A DNA stretch of 64,000 nucleotides from Telopea speciosissima. Taxonomy: Eukaryota > Streptophyta > Magnoliopsida > Proteales > Proteaceae. Each line of letters starts with the position of its first letter. The stretch's first letter is position 1. The DNA is taken from contig NC_057922.1 of NCBI RefSeq assembly GCF_018873765.1, positions 13,715,563 through 13,779,562 of the forward strand, given 5' to 3'. Made by a program: the position numbers and the translations under genes. The notes beneath the pieces were generated by a model that was given only the letters and a program-made list of their open reading frames with translations, had not been told where the DNA came from and did not search any database. Shown one piece after another: positions 59,130 to 64,000 of the stretch.

Positions 59130-60530
59130 CTTGAAAGACCTATCTTGATCTTGATCCCACATGCCCTTTAAACTTGTAGATTAAACAAATGACAAATCCG
59201 ATTATCTCATCATTACAAAACTTAATAGATTGTGTATGAGGTTCAAATTGAGAAAAGATATATGTAGAGTTCCAAAGCCACGAAGGTCCAAAAGATGTCT
59301 TGATCAATTCCTACAATTCTTAAGAAACATTCTAAACTTGAGTATTAGTTCATCCTAGATTATGTACAATCTTTAAACACTTGAGGAGACCTCGAGTTTC
59401 AGCCTCAATAAAATTATTTGTCAAATTATTGTTCAACTCAACCAAAACAAAAAGACTTTGAAACAAAGTACCAAAAAACCCGTCCAGATTTGGTAAAAGA
59501 ACTGTTAGTATATCCTGCAAAAATTAAGATACGATCAGTTAGATAAGGAATATCAAAAGATAAGCAAGTGATAGAAACATTACCACAATGTCTGACTAAG
59601 TAATCCAAACCCTCATCCTTGAATGGGAATAAATTCAAATCACTAACCCATTGATTGACATTGTCTAAAATCTGCTTCAAATTCAAGGTGATATTTGAGA
59701 AAGCAACTTGATTCTTGTGCTTCCAAATGATGTAGAAAGTGATTGCAGTCACACTAAAACCCCATTTGTGGGTAAACCAAAAAGAAGAGGCTTGACTTTG
59801 AGTCTTTTATATTCTAATCCTGAAGGACCTACAATCCAGATCCTTTTGATAAAGTCACATGTGAAAAAAAATTGCCAAATAGATTCCTGATGTGTTTTAC
59901 AAAAAGGACAACACATGTTTAAGTTAATCCATTTACCTAGGATTTCTCTAACAGGTATCCCATTATGAAAGACCCTCTATAAAAATAAATCTTGAATTTG
60001 GGATGAATATCCAATTTCCAGATGAAATTTCATCATTGAAGTGCCGAGAAGAGGTTGTGTAATCCAATGGTATGGGGGGTGGATTACTTTTGATCTTGAA
60101 GAGGTACCTGACAGCCAGTTTGGTGTTAACTATCAAGTTCTAGATAATTGATACCACCAATGATCAGGGCCCCAAGAAAAGAGAATATTGGATAGACGAA
60201 GTAGAGTAGAAAGAAGAGTCATATTCCAAGAAGAAGTGTCAATGAAGGAGTTGACCTTAATCATAAGGTTAACAGTAAGATTGGAGGCAACGAGAGATGA
60301 CATTAAACTATGTGGAGTCTACGGATTAGATCAAAAGAAATTGTCTTGGCAAAATAAATTTTACGAGACACCATAAACTTGAAGTGGGGGAGAATGCTAA
60401 CAATCATGTTCCAAGTCCATGATCCCTTTTTTTGCCCAGTGTTATGGTCAAACAGAAAATGATTATAAGAGTATTTTGTTCTTAAAGACATTACTCATAA
60501 AAATTGATTCAACAATAGAGCTTTGAAATA
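59130..60530 (-). mobile_element. L1-type LINE, 5'-truncated
   Basis: On the minus strand the order is as follows. The end of the RT region includes KVNSFIDTSSWNMTLLSTLL (about 60265-60205). A zf-RVT domain follows with CPFCKTHQESIWQFFFTCDF (about 59915-59855). Then come IIWKHKNQVAF and LKQILDNVNQWVSDLNLFP, and an RNase H-like part (SGRVFWYFVSKSF, AETRGLLKCLKIVHNLG, near 59480-59340). Together these identify the C-terminal half of a plant L1 ORF2. The frame is broken by several stops and shifts, so it cannot move by itself. No poly-A tail is clear at the low-coordinate end. Confidence 0.75.
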
Positions 60531-60576
60531 TTGCATTTTTGGGCTCCAACAGATCTTAACCATAAAACTGGAGTGT

Positions 60577-60656
60577 GGATTCCCTCCCCCACATGGGTGA
60601 ACCTCTCATTGAGAATCTCCATCTCATCTGACTCTCACCCATGTGGGGAGAGGATC
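60577..60656. repeat. Short inverted repeat
   Basis: GATTCCCTCCCCCACATGGG with TGA pairs with TCACCCATGTGGGGAGAGGATC across a loop of about 33 bases. A small fold-back element or remnant. Confidence 0.6.
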
Positions 60657-60974
60657 AAGGCCAATAAAACCGTGCAGTTGACATGACTACTTGACATATC
60701 CATGAGGTGCATGAACATATAATGATATTCATGTGGTCATGAAAGATTCCACGTCACCCTTTATGCATGGAAAAAACTGGTCCATTAGTTTAGAGAAAAA
60801 CCTTTTTGCCTTGCCATTATGTAATCTTACATGAATTGAAGGCAGCATGAATCGTAGAGTTTCTCCCTCCTAAACGTTTTGTGGTAGGGCTAGATCGTAT
60901 AAAGTGGGAAATACTATAACATCTTTTTGTGATTTGGTTAAATTCTTAATTATTTTTGTTTATGGGAAATTGGG

Positions 60975-61131
60975 AAATGGTATTCTCTTCAAAGTGTGGT
61001 CTATGCCAATACTCTCATTTATCTATCTCTCTCTTCCTCAAAACAAATGTGCATAAGTGTTTTTTCATATGGGGAAGAGAGAGAGGTAGACTCATGGGAG
61101 TCCTGGCGTAAGTTACACTCCTGAACAGAGT
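60975..61131. mobile_element. Fold-back MITE, copy A of a local family
   Basis: AGTGTGGTCTATGCCAATAC and CTCTCATTTATCTATCTCTC pair with GAGAGAGGTAGACTCATGGG and AGTCCTGGCGTAAGTTACAC. The loop is in the opposite orientation to copies B and C. Confidence 0.75.
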
Positions 61132-61377
61132 TTTTTTTTTATTGTTTTTCATCCTTCCATGTGGAAATCTAGAAAGCAAATTCTTATCTCACTTTTTGTT
61201 ATCTACTTTTATTTTGTTTGGTTGATTCGTAATATGATTATTTTTCATAAGATTAGCCCTTATCAGTTGTTGCTTGTCCAACTGATTAACAAATGGACTT
61301 GTGTTCCATAAAAAAGGGTTTGCGATCTTAAGCTTTTTGTCCTCTTTTGATTCAACGTACTTGTCCAGTTAAGGAAA

Positions 61378-61537
61378 AAGTTCTCTGTTCGAGAGTGTAG
61401 CTTATGCCAACACTCCCTTGAGTCTCTCTCCTCCTCATTTGAAAAGACACCTCTGCCCCCATGTTTTGAGGAGGAGAGAGATAGACACATGGGAGTGCTA
61501 ATGTAAGCCACACTTCCGGACAGAAAACTACTTCTCC
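61378..61537. mobile_element. Fold-back MITE, copy B of a local family
   Basis: AGTGTAGCTTATGCCAACAC and TCTCTCCTCCTC pair with GAGGAGAGAGATAGACACAT and GTAAGCCACACT. The loop holds GAAAAGACACCTCTGCCCCC. Confidence 0.8.
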
Positions 61538-61614
61538 GAAAGTTATTAGATGGAGGGGTTCTTCTATCTTAATTTGTGATGGCAGTTTCAAATAGCGCTT
61601 ACTAATGCAACAAG

Positions 61615-62532
61615 ATGCGTTTCTATCTTTTAGTTAACTCTCAACTTGTGGTGACCTACATGAAATGGTCTTGTAGGGAGTCTTCAAGAATAAAAAATTC
61701 GGGAATTGTATTAGGACTTGCAAGGAGCGAAGGAGCAGGGATGGACATGCGTAGAAGTCTCATGGATTGCCAAGAGGTAATGTCTTGGGGATTTTTATCA
61801 CCTCAGGTTCCTCCGGTTCCCCCTCCCGATGGTCTACACGTGGACTTTTTAAATCCAACGGTCAAGTTCAAAGTGCGATTGCTTTTCCCAAATGACTTTT
61901 CATTAACCCCTCCTAACTGCTTTAGTGCTTTCCCACTATTCTCTCTCTCTCCTCTCTCCTCTTTCCACTCCTCCCGAAATCCTTCCTCTCTCATAGCGGA
62001 GGTAGGTTCTTTGCAACCTCCAGCGAAGTGGTTGACGGTCTGTAATCTTGCTGTGCCACTACCACTCCCAGTCTCAAACACAAAGGTTAAGGTTCTCTCG
62101 TACGCGAATCAGGTTTCTCTCACACCTCTGCAACCTTCGCTGTCGGAGCTCTTTGCGGACCTCTCTCTCACTTCTCTTGACAAACCCTTACCCTCACTCC
62201 TTTCGCTTTGTCGGAGTGCCCGTCGGAACAAAAAACCAGCGGAGGATCTCTCAATTTCTGCTCCCACTCTCAGGTTTGAGTTTTTTCTCTCACTCCTCTC
62301 TCTCTCGCTCTGTAACCATTGCTCCATCTTCTACATTAACAGAGTTAAAAATAATAGGATAATAAAGGATAATTTGGATCTCTTCCAATCTTTCAAGAAA
62401 ACCCAAAGATGGAATGTGTATTTTTCTAGTGATATCATGCCTTTGGTTTCTCATAGAGCTTCTCTAATTTCAATGTCTTATTATGGGGAATTCATGGATA
62501 GGAAAGTTATCGTTCAAACCAAGTCATTTTAG
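61615..62532 (+). CDS. Open frame of 305 codons, doubtful
   Basis: An uninterrupted frame rich in Ser, Leu and Pro with no domain that I recognise. Much of it (61940-62330) is CT-rich and looks like a 5' leader or captured leader exon, with a possible donor at CTCAGGTTTGAG (62270). Such pyrimidine-rich DNA often stays open by chance. It might instead be the leader of an unrecognised gene. I list it because of its length, not because I believe it encodes a protein. Confidence 0.2.
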   Translation: MRFYLLVNSQLVVTYMKWSCRESSRIKNSGIVLGLARSEGAGMDMRRSLMDCQEVMSWGFLSPQVPPVPPPDGLHVDFLNPTVKFKVRLLFPNDFSLTPPNCFSAFPLFSLSPLSSFHSSRNPSSLIAEVGSLQPPAKWLTVCNLAVPLPLPVSNTKVKVLSYANQVSLTPLQPSLSELFADLSLTSLDKPLPSLLSLCRSARRNKKPAEDLSISAPTLRFEFFLSLLSLSLCNHCSIFYINRVKNNRIIKDNLDLFQSFKKTQRWNVYFSSDIMPLVSHRASLISMSYYGEFMDRKVIVQTKSF

Positions 62533-62534
62533 TT

Positions 62535-62650
62535 TCAGACGCATTGCCCGTCCTGCGGTGCTGCGTAGACACAACAAGGCCAAAAAATGATCGCCGTACC
62601 CCCACTCGGCCAAGGATAAGGTGGCCATTTCACTCCTTGCTGTGTCTGAT
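62535..62650. repeat. Small element with a TTTCAC core
   Basis: GCATTGCCCGTCCTGCGGTG, ATCGCCGTACCCCCACTCGG and GATAAGGTGGCCATTTCACT. The middle resembles the loop of the fold-back element at 700-890. Confidence 0.45.
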
Positions 62651-62673
62651 AAGATTCCAACTGATTATTATTA

Positions 62674-62841
62674 AGGAGAAAGTTTTCTCTCCAGGAGTGT
62701 GGCCTAGGCCAACACTCTCATGAATCTATCTCTCTCCTCCCCATATGAAAAGATACCTCTACACCCTTGTTTTGAGGAGGAGAGAGATAAATACATAGGA
62801 GTGCTAGTATAGACCACACTTTCGGACAAAAAACTACTTCC
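62674..62841. mobile_element. Fold-back MITE, copy C of a local family
   Basis: AGTGTGGCCTAGGCCAACAC and TCTATCTCTCTCCTCC pair with GGAGGAGAGAGATAAATACA and AGTATAGACCACACTTTCGG. The loop holds GAAAAGATACCTCTACACCC, close to copy B. Confidence 0.8.
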
Positions 62842-62937
62842 CTTATTATTAAATGGATTTGATTAATCGCTGTTCTCAACTCTCAATTCTCAATCAAATA
62901 ATTATTTCTTCATTTTTTAAAATATCATTAATAAAGG

Positions 62938-63118
62938 AAAAGAGAATGCTACCTGCGTGCAGTGTGCTACACCTCACAAGGGTGTATAAAATGACCACCA
63001 CACCCATAAAAAGCTGGAAAAATCTGGGGCTGCGGTGGTCATTCCTCTCTTCCGTGTCGAGGCGTAGGGACTCACTCATCTCACCGTGCCGCAGGTAGAG
63101 CGTTATTTCTCCAATTAA
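62938..63118. mobile_element. Fold-back MITE
   Basis: GAGAATGCTACCTGCGTGCA on the left pairs with GCCGCAGGTAGAGCGTTATT on the right. Inside, AAAATGACCACCAC pairs with GCGGTGGTCATTCC, so it is a nested palindrome. Confidence 0.7.
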
Positions 63119-63424
63119 TAAAACGTTGATTTTAAGAAGTCGTAAGCATTACTGTACCTAACTTACATACAAAACGCGTGTTCGAAGCCTCAACCAAGCA
63201 TTCCTCACGCCCAAGCAACAGAGTTGAGTCAAGGTCAAACTCAAACAGCTTCTAGAAGAGTCCTCTTCTGGGTTAAAAAGGGTAAATTCGTCATTTCAGC
63301 AACAACAATTATGTGATTCTGTAATATTAACTGCACTTGAAGGCTATTTTCGTCATTCGAGCCACGAAATTCGTTATTCTTTTTCTCAGATTTGTTAGTT
63401 CTAAAAATAAAGCACTTTTTCGTG

Positions 63425-63512
63425 GGTGATTAAAAACCCTAAAAAGTTCTGGTTCTCAGAGGCTCAGAGCTGTGGAATTGAAGGAGAGGAAATCCTAAGT
63501 TTGTGAGGAGCA
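63425..63512 (+). promoter_or_regulatory. 5' leader of the cytochrome c gene
   Basis: Purine-rich sequence directly before the cytochrome c ATG, which sits in AGCAATGGCG, a good plant initiation context. The transcription start is not determined; no firm TATA box is seen. Confidence 0.4.
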
Positions 63513-63624
63513 ATGGCGACGTTTGACGAAGCTCCACCCGGCGATTCTAAGGTTGGAGAAAAGATTTTCAAGACTAAGTGTGCTCAGTGCCACACGGTCG
63601 ATAAGGGTGCTGGACACAAGCAAG
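63513..63624 (+). CDS. CYTC: Cytochrome c, first coding exon (gene continues beyond window)
   Basis: The exon encodes [19 protein letters not shown], then [18 protein letters not shown] and the first base of the next Gly codon. It ends at a GT donor (63625, CAAG/GTTGGT). The haem-attachment motif CAQCH has C23, C26 and the axial ligand H27. The N-terminal extension before the G-x-x-I-F helix is typical of plant mitochondrial cytochrome c, which carries electrons from complex III to IV in the intermembrane space. The next exon, expected to begin with PNLNGLFGR-like sequence, is not found before 64000. Reading on past 63624 is intron. Confidence 0.95.
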
Positions 63625-64000
63625 GTTGGTTTCTTATATCTAATCTCGTTTTCTTTGTAGATGTGTTTGATTTCTGTGAATCTGATGTTGATCATTACGC
63701 TGATATCTTGCGTGATCTCTTTAGAATTCCGTGGGTTACAATAATCGTTTCTGTGTTTAAAAGTCTTTTTGATCTGATCTTGTCGATCTATATTCATTGG
63801 ATGTTGATTTGTTTACGCGGTTCTGTTAAAATTATTCTCCCTGTTTGGGGGTAATTTGCGAATTCTATCGGGTCATTTAACTGGTTTCACGTTAAAGGGT
63901 GTTGATTTCTCTGACTTTTTTCTCTGCTGATGGAGATGATTTTGAGAGATGCGGCTACTTGAGACGTCGATTCTTTTAGAGGAGCCCAGCTATCGTTTTC

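Overview
This is plant nuclear DNA, most likely from a eudicot. The evidence is intron-bearing genes with GT-AG junctions, a plastid-type acetolactate synthase, an RPS2/RPS5-type CC-NBS-LRR gene, an exon of plant cytochrome c, and dense interspersed repeats (LTR remnants, LINEs, an Au-type SINE, hAT, PIF/Harbinger and Mutator-type elements). I cannot name the species.

Layout. Positions 1486-9343 (+) hold a complete five-exon nucleotide-sugar transporter of the UDP-galactose transporter 1 type; its first intron carries an LTR-type fossil. Positions 9.3-12.2 kb hold a Ty3/gypsy gag fossil and an Au-like SINE tail. Positions 12268-16631 (-) hold a complete three-exon mitochondrial IscA-like Fe-S assembly gene, with a probable pararetrovirus fossil in its long first intron. 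From 16.67 to 30.4 kb there is a tandem ALS array: a first copy broken by one frameshift and one stop, an intact second copy (23399-25369), and a decayed third copy. The two broken copies carry long inverted repeats just upstream of the coding region; the intact copy does not.

Positions 30.4-33.7 kb hold a local 370-400 bp tandem duplication and a LINE 3' end. Positions 33799-41901 (+) hold a CC-NBS-LRR gene split inside its LRR region by a 5.4-kb element with PIF/Harbinger-like ends and a TTA target duplication. The reading frame is continuous across the target site. The insert holds fragments of a GH17 glucanase, a receptor-like kinase, LINEs and a tRNA-like Pol III unit. Positions 43275-44758 hold a Mutator-like element with about 85-bp recognisable inverted ends and an 8/9 matching 9-bp target duplication.

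Positions 44.8-53.7 kb are gene-poor and rich in small inverted-repeat elements. Positions 53.8-56.6 kb (+) hold a gene for a seven-transmembrane plant protein of unknown function with a leader intron and overlapping upstream ATGs. Positions 57-63.4 kb hold MITE clusters and a minus-strand L1-type LINE. At 63513 the first coding exon of cytochrome c begins and runs off the window.

The genes do not form a pathway; they are independent housekeeping and defence genes in a transposon-rich landscape. I found no clearly new biological system. The best leads are the gene-fragment-carrying insertion in the NLR gene, the inverted repeats at the two dead ALS promoters, and the tRNA-like unit with an oversized anticodon loop.
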